From a virus, in the IMG/VR virus record IMGVR_UViG_3300021961_000520, positions 1 to 27,018 of that record: a DNA stretch of 27,018 nt, one strand, 5' to 3'. Of this stretch, positions 9,001 to 15,350 are shown piece by piece. The notes below the pieces were generated by a model that did no database searches, had not been told where the DNA came from, and worked only from the letters and a program-made list of their open reading frames with translations. Position 1 is the first letter of the stretch. The number at the start of each line of letters is the position of its first letter. Both the position numbers and the translations under genes were made by a program.

Positions 9001-10392
9001 ATACCTACTTTCAGCGGATTAGACATTGATCCAGCCGGTGATATGATAGTTGAGTTAAATGGGCAGTTACTAAGAACTGTTGAGACTACTTATAAAATCT
9101 ATGACGGGAATAATAGTGTGCCTATCGGAGTTGATACACCGAGAGAACCAGGCACTATTATATTCACTGACTTAAAAGTTTTTGTTGACGGTGTTATTAA
9201 AACTTTTGGTATTGATTATGTCTTTACCTCAGAAAACAATACTGTTACATTTACCAAACCTGTGGAAATAGGAGCAGTTATCCGCATAGAGGATTCATCG
9301 GCTAGACAGTATTCAATTTTAGGTACACAGATTATCCTAGAACAATCTACTTCATTTACTACAGGTGATATATTATCTATTACTTGGTTTGATAGATATA
9401 CTGAACTTGACGTGGTCAAAGATGAATTTACCGGTGGCAAAGTTAGCTTTTCATTGCAAAGACCGTTGTTAGGAATTTCATATGTTTGGGTTTATAAAAA
9501 CGGTGAACGTCTAACTCCCGACATTGATTTCTATGTCGAATTACCAAGGACTATCTATCTAAAAGACGAAACTTCGACAACAGATATAATAGAAACTATC
9601 AGCTTCGGTGATCTTTTATATAAAGAACCGCTATCTTTTGAGATATTTAAAGACGTATTGAATAGAAATCATTTCAGCAGATTTAGGGTTTCTGAGATCG
9701 AGCTAGACAAAGATCTAAATTACTACGATAACGAAATAGTTCTAGTAGATGCTAGTACTCTGCCAACCCCTGCCAAAGATCAACCAGGTATCGTAACAAT
9801 ACAGGGAGAAAAGATACAGTATTTTGAAAAATCTGGAAATATACTCAGAAATATCAAACGAGGATTGTTCGGAACAGCTATTAGGCCATTGCACACTAAG
9901 GGAACACTAGTAGTTGATACCAGCTTTTTAGAATTTGTTCCTTACCAAGAATCTCAGGAAAAAGAAGATTTCATATCTGATGGAACTTCACATATAATTG
10001 GTCCGCTTACTTATGTTCCTCAAAAAACAACAGTAACAAATTGGTATAGAGACACAATTCCAGACGATTTCGGCCGCTGTGATCAGATCGAAGTATTTGT
10101 AGGCGGAAGAAGATTGAGAAAAGATCCGACTAAGCTCTACGATCCTACAGTAGGAGCTTATAGTCCTGCCGGCGATGTTGACGTCGAGGCAGAGTTTTCT
10201 GTGGACGGAATCACAGAGAATATTAGATTAACTGTGCCTGCTCCGGCGGGAACACGTATCACAGTGATACGCAGACAGGGAAGATTATGGTATGATCGCG
10301 GTATTACAACCGCAACTACTGGGCAAGGACTCAGCTATAGCAACACCGCTATCGCTAAGTTTCTACAAAATAGCAGTACAAAATTACCATAA
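1..10392 (+). CDS. Giant modular virion structural protein, 5' end outside window
   Basis: The frame is open from base 1 (CTA GTT CGA AAT...) to the TAA at 10390-10392, giving at least 3463 residues. The TTG at 19 has no ribosome binding site, so the true start lies upstream. Modules in order: an N-terminal region (1-1250) with phrases such as FWTTHNWAVGSL and FRIYQGFIREKGT, which I recall from giant structural proteins of T4-like cyanophages; an HGLxxxD beta module (about 1555-1722); an FG-GAP propeller with inserted modules (2104-4890); a central conserved-looking region (6370-6985, WKKIDWWLAP and YIEEVKPYRTKIR); two Gly-rich segments (about 6070-6240 and 7150-7350); and C-terminal beta-sandwich-like modules (7465-10310). 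No signal peptide, membrane segment or enzyme motif was seen. It sits directly upstream of the small virion gene and the fibre cluster, suggesting a baseplate or tail-associated, possibly glycan-binding, role. The structural assignment is fairly sure; the position in the virion is inferred. Confidence 0.85.
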   Translation, partial: LVRNLDLYYRCTINHVSGDNFQSENFVRLPSLPITGAVQAIKRTTFNTFRVKRIPYNFIAYTVQEVVDIILGYSEWLKGQGVVFDEFNKDLSTPSDWLLSAKEFMFWTTHNWAVGSLITLSPAATKLKVSNVGSVVENLLDGFYEYNIFKNDGTKIPSTNIQVYRGYDEFSLTPLDSNEGIYFAKLNFVQKEHIAIFNDRTMFGDILYDKGPGYRQDRMKLLGFRTTDWDGDYTSPGFIYDSAEINSWESFKDYRIGDITRFREFFYVAKLSHTGTPDFKFSNWERLDSYPTAGLVANFDYKINQIEDYYELGYQGIDDTEKELARHTLGYQKRQYLEDIAQDEVTQFRIYQGFIREKGTKNSITKIFDKLSPIDQDAIELNEEWAFLMGSFGGSAQFDEVELTIDQRDIKLNPQPVIVNSRGLIKSNYQNYILVKPDDFTVGNSDYLFPTKSYPVSEASAGYVYSGDVDFVVRERINLYALDINQLQDGSTVWVTFDNPGWTVLRYTVTDIIIGAVAVVDTTSVTLETNKPHGLKIDDIIGINNIRYLEGFWRIKAVGSTTIIIEIAGYDEEPVIDESSFATISIFKPLRVGEYSDLVLDRFAAYREGTKVWLDDNGSNKWEVLEKRRIYKAIDVANYGVAFPTGSGKDVLYIEARNQVVSANPGQVVPAGEVIRESAVVIYGQSEEGLIPLQVLNPNSGLRTSFLGSYGEVLSVSKDGRWLMVGSPNVSYIPSNYKETFSSTATYNPGDTVLYAGKLWQAQRTIIGDGSSIDIESQDWIPATEHLANPLGIGLYDVNQGYRQQGAIEIFEYDEVFSQYQLRHTIISPRPAHGEKFASSISLSKRQGIEGTSGDVTLTVASIDSLGGILEVSAQGESGLEDATFSNVSGVDISLPGSNATFDVLKSNNTYTVLVRTGGTRYAVGDRIKISGSNLLGLTPFNDLIITVTAVTSTGEIVGSATYNNIIGINSIAPLTEATFRVTKSGTRYAISKINAGTGYFSRSIVRYSGRLYACIKDTRVDLGVWDPNRTYQSGDIVKYPANSSSYYVALGLNTGVLPTDITKWETAEPIFPTDQEYWEQVSGAVFAEAAVEWSDLDITGNRIRYVSGSIITILGSQLGGEDGEHDVTIRVNSITANKSIDNFSYRGTASSGITWTGVGTAGERQFNDLQGEDVSDPGQGAIFDIIRENGGYSAVVNVSGTRYNVGDQIRILGSTLGGVEEAYYMVVGASGSRDDTGRSYLYKFDGISWKHLDDPAFVGIYSSAKNYPAGSKVWYNNAYWQALSNIPAISNNQPGVGAWEELAEVTRSILPSTLAYADDGSTLQQGVDGNVEFLTTGSNFGTSTAFSKDGSVMVISAPRNDTADFENFKGIWKNNINYLVGDTVRRGTFYYNCLADNINSTPELTPSIWQENTDSTLSKTGSVFIYEKDDAETFNLIQTIDADEIALEAGDEFGHKVVINEEGTRLFVSAPNFDFIGKDQGSVFIFDKRNGQFSLIQKVNGLVLEPGERFGSNLSVSPDGVTLAISAEGASTFKTTIFDNGNTAFDRFVTNFRDSQGKTGKVYVYTNYTGSFVLSEILDQGLNTDEDFGRGLSVSNSSIIVGSPLYISEDPAFEAVRIGRIQKFDKIPNTKPWFTIRQQDDQVNIDLLKNFALYDKFNNLKIADIDIIDPYKGKILSEADQYIDFKTSFDPAIYGVGTEDSPVDPNQAWQSDKVGSIWWDLSTVKWTLYEQDSLSFRSGNWGSPVLGSSIDIYEWVETELKPSEWNDITGTSEGFSIGVSGTALYGDDSNYSVRTVLDVTTGFPSSVTYYYWVKNKTTIPDIVERKFTAQQIANYISSPLSAGVPYAVLTSKNTFSLVNVDSVIDQDKFLVNIQFFEKEKDINLIHTEYQLLSEGILEYPNQELENKWIDSLIGEDIAGQTVPDRKLSTKMRYGILSRPRQSMFVDRNKAVNITIGYVNDILKQRPFAEIIDYTNLNLLDEEPSSVKNLYDQVLETEAELRFIATSKIKTAILKANIVNGHINTVDVIDGGYGYKTPPDIKIIGTGSGAKLKPILNNRGTITSVQVINQGKKYLTVSLIVRPFAVLVRTDSTVNNAWSIYSLEEKNKEFYRSATQSYDTRKYWKKIDWWLAPFNEKSKIKKTIAGLYEESSVDLKIGELLRLENYGAGGWAVLERVETTDADIFEKYRLVGRNLGTIEIINGFYNTTAESTGYDLTQAFDSNRYDTSAAIEFRNILRAVKEDIFKDDLLVEWNKLFFVAVRYVFSEQLYVDWAFKTSFVKGTHNVGYLEQKLNYKNDNLSSYQSYIEEVKPYRTKIRSYVSKYFNIETANQVTTDFDLPPVWNAATKTIKTIDNSSEEISQYPWKLWSDNNHFSVVDIKIVSQGSSYTSVPQIVFEGGGGSGAKAQAYISNGKISKIIVTSSGSGYTSAPNVLVVGGVGSEIQNAARAVAIIGDSKVRTFDMKLKFDRISKIPKFKSYSYDEKFVESETFVAQNKQTTYRLKYPLSLDKSTIEVSVNGSRLLASQYSVSLTEEIINGTTELIGRLILNIAPSANSLVAINYEKNDEILDSLNRIDKYYKPIAGQLGVEKTKVDDTEGSEIVSDYSQLITGIDYGGTIVQGATFDVGAGWDALPWFTEGWDSAEVNETDYYFLVDGSTTSVTLPTVPAAGININVYVKRETTGKTVRLDHPRYDEYQLGDSSYTGEIPPDTAVMNTFVGDGSTAAVILPQATNLESGDLLIFRPDTSDGSLIIGGRNSIDAYISGGSLSGMAAYSTATGSTASEILLDGDRFISPEQVPAPEENVPGQVLEALSIKVFHSSRSGGSSLKSNIFIGDGTTILFDIGQQVIEKTNIIVFVDKYKKSIDTDFVIIPETDSVRFIGSAPILGSIIEIFSMGPGGAGILDYREFTGTGNDRYFITGAAFDETATIFASVDNQPIDVGFINSSQLTDTQDKALVEFGVAPIVGSKIILIALLSADRPLIKINQTEIILDDTILEYAIPTFSGLDIDPAGDMIVELNGQLLRTVETTYKIYDGNNSVPIGVDTPREPGTIIFTDLKVFVDGVIKTFGIDYVFTSENNTVTFTKPVEIGAVIRIEDSSARQYSILGTQIILEQSTSFTTGDILSITWFDRYTELDVVKDEFTGGKVSFSLQRPLLGISYVWVYKNGERLTPDIDFYVELPRTIYLKDETSTTDIIETISFGDLLYKEPLSFEIFKDVLNRNHFSRFRVSEIELDKDLNYYDNEIVLVDASTLPTPAKDQPGIVTIQGEKIQYFEKSGNILRNIKRGLFGTAIRPLHTKGTLVVDTSFLEFVPYQESQEKEDFISDGTSHIIGPLTYVPQKTTVTNWYRDTIPDDFGRCDQIEVFVGGRRLRKDPTKLYDPTVGAYSPAGDVDVEAEFSVDGITENIRLTVPAPAGTRITVIRRQGRLWYDRGITTATTGQGLSYSNTAIAKFLQNSSTKLP
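2104..4890 (+). other. FG-GAP (integrin-like) beta-propeller region inside the giant protein
   Basis: Six blade-type motifs are visible in translation: GSYGEVLSVSKDG (near 2128), GEKFASSISLSK (near 2500), GSNFGTSTAFSKDG (near 4015), GDEFGHKVVINEEG (near 4354), GERFGSNLSVSPDG (near 4522) and DEDFGRGLSVSNS (near 4756). Each is followed by a hydrophobic strand ending in VGSP, ISAP, VSAP or similar, and then by a strand such as GSVFIYEKD, GSVFIFDKR or GKVYVYTN. This is the FG-GAP blade pattern. Several inter-strand loops hold extra modules of about 45 residues with aromatic residues and a GD or GS step (GDTVLYAGKLWQA, GSKVWYNNAYWQA, GDTVRRGTFYYNC), which resemble CBM5/12-type binding modules. The propeller call is good; ligand binding is inference. 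Confidence 0.7.
2640..3665 (+). repeat. Diverged protein repeats (GTRYxVGDxIxIxGS) in the giant gene
   Basis: At least two clear and two partial copies of one beta-rich unit occur here. Clear copies contain ATFDVLKSNNTYTVLV then GTRYAVGDRIKISGS (about 2698-2805), and AIFDIIRENGGYSAVV then GTRYNVGDQIRILGS (about 3544-3645). Partial copies contain GTRYAISKINAGTGYF (about 2959-3005) and RIRYVSGSIITILGS with QLGGEDGEHDVTIRV (about 3309-3405). The block falls between two strands that would normally be adjacent in the FG-GAP propeller, so it looks like an insertion that grew by duplication. Copies are diverged at DNA level, so this is old duplication rather than a recent tandem repeat. Confidence 0.65.
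7465..10310 (+). other. String of beta-sandwich-like modules at the C-terminus of the giant protein
   Basis: The translation repeats a loose pattern: a start such as F-x-GDGSTxxxxLP, then a strand with VxVDG or VYVNG, then a tyrosine-containing turn, then a strand ending AP-x-xG-x-x-I. Examples start near 7465 (ETFVAQNKQTTYRLKYPL), 7945 (YYFLVDGSTTSVTLP), 8142 (NTFVGDGSTAAVILP), 8491 (NIFIGDGTTILFDIG), 8720 (REFTGTGNDRYFITG), 8962, 9310 and 9960 (DFISDGTSHIIGPL). Similar modules are common in phage fibre and tail proteins. The last, containing FVGGRRLRKDPTKLYDP and ending near GRLWYDRG, is the most distinct. The module boundaries are estimates by eye. Confidence 0.5.
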
Positions 10393-10398
10393 TAAATA
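10391..10398 (+). promoter_or_regulatory. Possible T4-type late promoter box (AATAAATA)
   Basis: AATAAATA fits the NATAAATA -10 element of T4-like late promoters. It overlaps the stop codon of the giant gene. With usual T4 late spacing, transcription would start at about 10404, directly at the ATG of the next gene (10405), so the mRNA would be nearly leaderless, or translation would begin at the internal ATG at 10429. In AT-rich DNA such an 8-mer can arise by chance. Confidence 0.35.
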
Positions 10399-10404
10399 TA
10401 TGAT

Positions 10405-11064
10405 ATGAATAAAGACGAGTCTAAAACTATGTTAGAACAACCAATACAACAAATTCCAGAGAAAAAACCTGACGAAACAGGAGGGTTTCATGTTGAAGGG
10501 CATATAAAGATATTTGATCCTGAAAACGGAGAAATCTTTATAGATAAAAGAAATGCTATCCATTACGAGAATATGAGCGTAGCGATGGCACAGTCTTTGT
10601 CTAATCAACTCCAGGGATGGATATCAGAAATGGTATTTGGCAATGGAGGAACTGTAGTTGATCCTACGGGATTAATTACCTATCTAACACCAAATACTAA
10701 CGGTACTAATTCCAGCCTTTATTCGCAGACCTATTCAAAAGTAGTAGATCAAAATTCTGCTACAAACAACGATCCTGTTAGAAATAAAATGGAAATCAGG
10801 CATGTAACCGGAGCAACATATACTGATATTGTTGTAAGTTGTTTATTAGACTACGGCGAACCAGCTAGCCAAGAAGCGTTTGATAACTCAGTTGACATGT
10901 CTGGAGATTTCGTATTTGACGAATTAGGACTAAAAGCTAATGGATCTGGAAAATTATTAACACATGTAATATTCCATCCTGTACAAAAATCTCTGAATCG
11001 TTTGATACAGATCGATTATACAATTAGAATACAGAGCCTAACTGGTTTCACTGAGGTACAATAA
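10405..11064 (+). CDS. Putative virion structural protein (219 aa)
   Basis: The 219-residue product has a short charged N-terminus followed by an apparently beta-rich body (GGFHVEGHIKIFDPENGE near the start). Its end, THVIFHPVQKSLNRLIQIDY then TIRIQS, is a type of C-terminus I recall from uncharacterised structural proteins of T4-like marine phages. No enzyme motif is visible. It follows the giant gene by 12 bases and overlaps the first fibre gene by one base (ATAATG), so it belongs to the adsorption-apparatus operon and may be a baseplate or fibre connector; that role is inferred from position only. The first ATG (10405) has no Shine-Dalgarno sequence. An alternative ATG at 10429 has a weak GAG nine bases upstream and would give 211 residues. 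Confidence 0.75.
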   Translation: MNKDESKTMLEQPIQQIPEKKPDETGGFHVEGHIKIFDPENGEIFIDKRNAIHYENMSVAMAQSLSNQLQGWISEMVFGNGGTVVDPTGLITYLTPNTNGTNSSLYSQTYSKVVDQNSATNNDPVRNKMEIRHVTGATYTDIVVSCLLDYGEPASQEAFDNSVDMSGDFVFDELGLKANGSGKLLTHVIFHPVQKSLNRLIQIDYTIRIQSLTGFTEVQ

Positions 11065-13259
11065 TGGCATATAAAGTATATTTTACCGACAGTACGCTAC
11101 ATCCTGAACCATTAGAAGTTCCGGATAATTTTCCAAATACTTCAACTAGTATTTCAATACCTGGCCGAAATCAAACAGGCTATGGACAGATAATCGCTGA
11201 AAATTTTATACATCTATTAGAAAATTTTGCCAGCGGTTCAGCACCTGAATCATCAAAATCAGTTGTAGGTCAACTCTGGTTTAATTCAGACGAAAATAAA
11301 CTTTATGTTTATGATGGCATAGAATACAAAACAACCAGTAATATTAGCACAGGCGTTAATGAGCCAACTGGATCAAGCCTTGGTGACCTTTGGGTCAACT
11401 CTAGTACACAGCAGTTATATCTGTGGTCAGGAACTAATTGGGTTTTGATTGGACCACAGTTCAGTGAAGGAACAAAATCAGGTCCTCTAGTTGAAACAAT
11501 ACTTGATATTGATAACTTAGAACGAACTGTAATTGTATTTTATACTAAAGATATTCCTGTAACAATCATTAGCAAAGACGATTTTATTCCTAAGGTTGTT
11601 ATTCAGGGATTTACTGAAATTAAAGCCGGCATCAATATAACAAATAGGACTGATATTTCTGAAGAAGTAGTTACTCCTAGATTAATAGGCATAGCTAGAT
11701 CTGCAGAATCTTTGCTAGTAGGCACTGACGAGATTCCTTCCTCTAGTTTTATTAGAACTGATACTACCGGAACGATCCAGGCACAGCTTAATATTAGATC
11801 TGACTCTGGTCTATTTGTAGGTACTAACGGAAACATAAACCTCGGAGTAAGGTCATCGAGCGGTATTTTTTATAATTCAACACCTGGTGCGGCTATCGAT
11901 TTGCAGACCACTAGAACAGGTGCTGCTGGTTTGCCGACAACCGTAATTAAGATAGTTGAAGACCGTGTCGGTATTAACAATACTAATCCTCAACAGCCGT
12001 TAGATGTCGGTGGCAATGTTAAGATAGCGGGCGAAATTATTAATACATCGGAACAGCAGTCGTCAAATCTTAGCAATGGTGCTATACAAACAGCTGGCGG
12101 TGCTGCTATCGCTAAGAACTTAAACGTTGGCGGTGACTTATCTGTTTTAAACGGAAACATTTTTTCAAAATCTATTAAACCGTTAACAACATCAGAAACT
12201 ATCGGTGATTCAGCAAATAGATACAGTACGATTTATGCTAACACTATTGATGCGTCTATTATTAAAGGTAACCTAAGCGGTAATCTTGCTGGTAATGCTC
12301 AAACATCCACGTCGTTACAATCTGCTACTAATTTTAAACTAGAAGGTGACGTTTCTAGTAACGTTGTGGTGTTTAATGGTACAGGAAATTTAACTAAAAC
12401 ATTTGTAACAACACTAACATCAGATATTATTTCGACTAAGTCGGCATTAGGTAATGTTAGAGATACAGACGAATTATTAGTTTATAGAAGTACTCTGGGT
12501 CTTCGTAAGATGACCAGAGAAACATTTATTGATGATGCAGGTGTTCCTATCGGAGCAGTCTTGCCTTACGCTGGCACTACAGCACCTACAGGTTACTTGC
12601 TGTGTGACGGATCTGAATATGAAGCATATAGATTTAGGGATCTATATGATATCATTGGATCAAATGTTAATTATAAGAATTTAGGTAGAACTGTAAATTT
12701 AGACCTTAAAGGATCTGACAAGGGCGAAACTTTCCGAGTTCCAGACCTCAGAGGGCGTTTTGTTCTTGGTAAACAAGATATGAATGCTGATACAACAGTT
12801 CCTTATCCAGGAGGAAACAACAGCCCTGCTGCTGAAACCCCGTTGTCTGAAGTAGGTGGAAATCGTGTTGCTGACACATCGTCGGCTAATAGTTTAGGTA
12901 GAGCAGGCGGAGCAGATCAATATACTCTACAGGGACCTAATGTTCCAGATCATGAACATGATATGTATGGTAGATCGTCTGCTAACTCTCGTGCTACTCA
13001 GTACTATGCTATTACAGAATCGCCGACTACAAATTTAGATTATCAACCTGGCGGATCGATTACTAACATAAGAATAGAGGGTGGAACAGCCGCAAACGGA
13101 GCACAAGCTATGGCTTCTTCGGGATTAGTTAAAGTAACAGATGAGAACAAACGACGACCTGGATTTGCGGATTCTCAAACAGGCAAACCTTTCACTGTGA
13201 TGAATCCTTTTATCACGTTGAATTATATTATTCGAAGCGGCAGACCTACTAATGATTAA
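11064..13259 (+). CDS. Tail fibre / short-fibre-like adhesin with phage tail collar domain
   Basis: The 731-residue protein has three parts. Residues 1-190 form the anchoring domain shared by five genes here (ENFIHLLENFA, VGQLWFNS, LGDLWVNS, WVLIGPQ). A middle shaft contains the fibre phrase ETIGDSANRYSTIYA and short GN repeats (GNLSGNLAGNAQ). The C-terminal part has a phage tail collar domain beginning about residue 496 (IGAVLPYAGTTAPTGYLLCD) and continuing to FRVPDLRGRFVLGKQ near 562. An HEH motif (H630, H632) may bind metal in the trimer, as HxH motifs do in T4 fibre tips. It ends PFITLNYIIRSG, typical of collar-domain fibres. Its N-terminus is the most diverged of the five. The ATG at 11064 overlaps the previous stop and follows GAGGT. 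It may play the role of T4 gp12, but orthology is not shown. Confidence 0.85.
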   Translation: MAYKVYFTDSTLHPEPLEVPDNFPNTSTSISIPGRNQTGYGQIIAENFIHLLENFASGSAPESSKSVVGQLWFNSDENKLYVYDGIEYKTTSNISTGVNEPTGSSLGDLWVNSSTQQLYLWSGTNWVLIGPQFSEGTKSGPLVETILDIDNLERTVIVFYTKDIPVTIISKDDFIPKVVIQGFTEIKAGINITNRTDISEEVVTPRLIGIARSAESLLVGTDEIPSSSFIRTDTTGTIQAQLNIRSDSGLFVGTNGNINLGVRSSSGIFYNSTPGAAIDLQTTRTGAAGLPTTVIKIVEDRVGINNTNPQQPLDVGGNVKIAGEIINTSEQQSSNLSNGAIQTAGGAAIAKNLNVGGDLSVLNGNIFSKSIKPLTTSETIGDSANRYSTIYANTIDASIIKGNLSGNLAGNAQTSTSLQSATNFKLEGDVSSNVVVFNGTGNLTKTFVTTLTSDIISTKSALGNVRDTDELLVYRSTLGLRKMTRETFIDDAGVPIGAVLPYAGTTAPTGYLLCDGSEYEAYRFRDLYDIIGSNVNYKNLGRTVNLDLKGSDKGETFRVPDLRGRFVLGKQDMNADTTVPYPGGNNSPAAETPLSEVGGNRVADTSSANSLGRAGGADQYTLQGPNVPDHEHDMYGRSSANSRATQYYAITESPTTNLDYQPGGSITNIRIEGGTAANGAQAMASSGLVKVTDENKRRPGFADSQTGKPFTVMNPFITLNYIIRSGRPTND

Positions 13260-13271
13260 TGGAGCGATTTA

Positions 13272-15338
13272 ATGGCCTATACAGTAAACAAAACAGACGG
13301 ATCGATAGTAGCTACAGTAGCTGACGGTCAGATTGATCAAGGATCGACTGACCTAACACTTATCGGCAAAAATTTTAGCGGCTTTGGCGATTATCTAAAC
13401 GAAAATTTTGTTCATCTCCTAGAAAACTTTGCTTCTCAATCACAGCCTTCGCAGCCATTGATAGGACAGTTATGGTTTGATACTACAGAAAATAGAATTA
13501 AGGTATATTCGGGAAACGAATGGAAATCTGTCGGAACCGCAGCTTTATCTATATCTCGACCTCTTGACATCAGCACAGGGGATTTTTGGTTCAATACCTC
13601 GACAGCACAACTATTCTTTTTTGACGGAAGTCAAGATACTCTAGTAGCACCGATATACAGCTCATCTCAGAATCTTAGCGGTTTTAGGATTGAATCTTTA
13701 GAAGATTCTGATAGAAGAAGTAAGATCGTATCTGCTGTTTATAATGGTGGCAGGCTGATGGGATTTTTCAGCTCACAGGAATTTTCTCTAAGAAATCCCA
13801 TTTCTGATTATAACACAGTTAATCAAAATGGTGAGTCGATTCCTAATACGCTGATAAAGATCGGCTTCAATTCAGCCGATCCTACATTCAAATGGCAGGG
13901 CACAGCATATAATACAGATAGATTAGGTGAGATTGATTCTGTATTTTATGTAAGAAAAGATCTTCCTAACGTACTAACAGAAACATTAACAATCCAAAGA
14001 AACGACGGATTGTTTTTTGGTACAGGTCCTCAGGGACAGTTAGCAGTGGAAAATTCGACTGATGTAACGCTAAGAAACACTTCCGAAGACGGAAGCATAA
14101 CTCTAAAAGCTACCCGTGGCGGTAATCTTTTAAGTTATTTTATAATAACTCCTGATACCGGTGGTGATGATTTAATACAGATAGCACCATCAAATCCTCA
14201 GAGTTTAACTACCATTGGCGGCAGTGTTGAAATCACCGGCGATCTTACAGTTTTAGGAAATACAGTTAGTGTTGATGTATCGACATTAAGGGTAGAAGAT
14301 AAGAACATAGAATTAGGCAAGAAGTCTGACGGAACCAATATAACAGATGCTCAGGCGTATGGCGGTGGTATTATTCTAAACGGAACTACTGATCATTATA
14401 TTATTTGGAATGAAGACGAATCTGCTGTAGCTGACGAACAGGATTGGGACTTTAGTGAAAACATTGATATTCCAGCGACACGTTCTTATAAAATAGGCGG
14501 AGTTGAAGTTCTTAGAAATAATGGTACGACAATTGAATTAACCTCGGCAGTTACTATAGCTCCGGGATTAATTAGTTTCGGATCTCAGACGGCTCTTACT
14601 GCTGATAACATCACTATCGACGATAATAGGATTTCTAACAATGGAAGAAATACTCCTTATGCCGACGGCGATCCAGCTAATCCAAACGATTTAATTTTTG
14701 AACCGTTAGGCGATGTTGAGTTTGTCGGATCTCCTAGGCTACTAGGTATCACTACAGATGGAGAAAGTGCTCCGGATCAAACACAAGAAGGCTATACTTA
14801 CCTATCTACCAACGACCCTGATCAATTAGCACAAGCTACATCAAAGAAATACGTTACTAATCTAGTTAGAACTAGAAGCATTCCTCTATCTTTAGATATC
14901 ACAAAGAATAATAACAGCGGTCAAGGAACACAGGCAGAAACATCGTTAACCAATGCTGAAATAATTGCTATTGTTACAGATATTTGTCCTCCTGATGAGT
15001 ACGAAGAAAATACCCTTTGCCGAATAGCGACATCAAGATACTATCAAGAAGATATCGCACAACAAACATTCAATATCAACTATTCTACATTATATGAAGT
15101 TGATGGTTCTGAAACGCCCGGCGGACTTGAAACACCTCATGGTGTTGTTTTAGATATACAGAATCCAGTAGTTATACCAGCTAAAGCTCCTCCGCTATTA
15201 TTTGTTAGAAGAGGAAAAATTGTTTTACGATTAGAAAATATTTCTTCAACGTTAACATGGGTAGTTTACGAACCGTTAGTTGAAGATCCTTCGCCATATG
15301 ATATTCCATATGCGACATACGGTACAAGATTAATATAA
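13272..15338 (+). CDS. Fibre/adhesin paralogue 2 (688 aa)
   Basis: Residues 1-200 are the shared anchoring domain: LTLIGKNFSGFGDYLNENF, HLLENFA, IGQLWFDT and GDFWFNT. A fibre-shaft module follows at about residues 315-415 (ITGDLTVLGNTVSVDVSTLR then VEDKNIELGKKSDG and a TTDHYIIWNEDES stretch), a form I recall from cyanophage fibre-like proteins. It ends with a globular-looking tip containing two cysteines (DICPPDEYEENTLCRIATSR). The tip resembles that of the gene at 17347: each starts with a SLD strand and reaches an L-x-x-IA-S segment. The start at 13272 follows GGAGCGATTTA, a ribosome-binding arrangement seen before other paralogues. The receptor-binding role is inferred from architecture. 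Confidence 0.8.
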   Translation: MAYTVNKTDGSIVATVADGQIDQGSTDLTLIGKNFSGFGDYLNENFVHLLENFASQSQPSQPLIGQLWFDTTENRIKVYSGNEWKSVGTAALSISRPLDISTGDFWFNTSTAQLFFFDGSQDTLVAPIYSSSQNLSGFRIESLEDSDRRSKIVSAVYNGGRLMGFFSSQEFSLRNPISDYNTVNQNGESIPNTLIKIGFNSADPTFKWQGTAYNTDRLGEIDSVFYVRKDLPNVLTETLTIQRNDGLFFGTGPQGQLAVENSTDVTLRNTSEDGSITLKATRGGNLLSYFIITPDTGGDDLIQIAPSNPQSLTTIGGSVEITGDLTVLGNTVSVDVSTLRVEDKNIELGKKSDGTNITDAQAYGGGIILNGTTDHYIIWNEDESAVADEQDWDFSENIDIPATRSYKIGGVEVLRNNGTTIELTSAVTIAPGLISFGSQTALTADNITIDDNRISNNGRNTPYADGDPANPNDLIFEPLGDVEFVGSPRLLGITTDGESAPDQTQEGYTYLSTNDPDQLAQATSKKYVTNLVRTRSIPLSLDITKNNNSGQGTQAETSLTNAEIIAIVTDICPPDEYEENTLCRIATSRYYQEDIAQQTFNINYSTLYEVDGSETPGGLETPHGVVLDIQNPVVIPAKAPPLLFVRRGKIVLRLENISSTLTWVVYEPLVEDPSPYDIPYATYGTRLI

Positions 15339-15350
15339 TGGAAGAGCGAC

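Noticed and set aside
13859-13881. Perfect 8-bp inverted repeat (GATCGGCT / AGCCGATC) inside a fibre gene
   Set aside because: A rough count gives about three such repeats expected by chance in 27 kb; it lies mid-gene with no linked signal.
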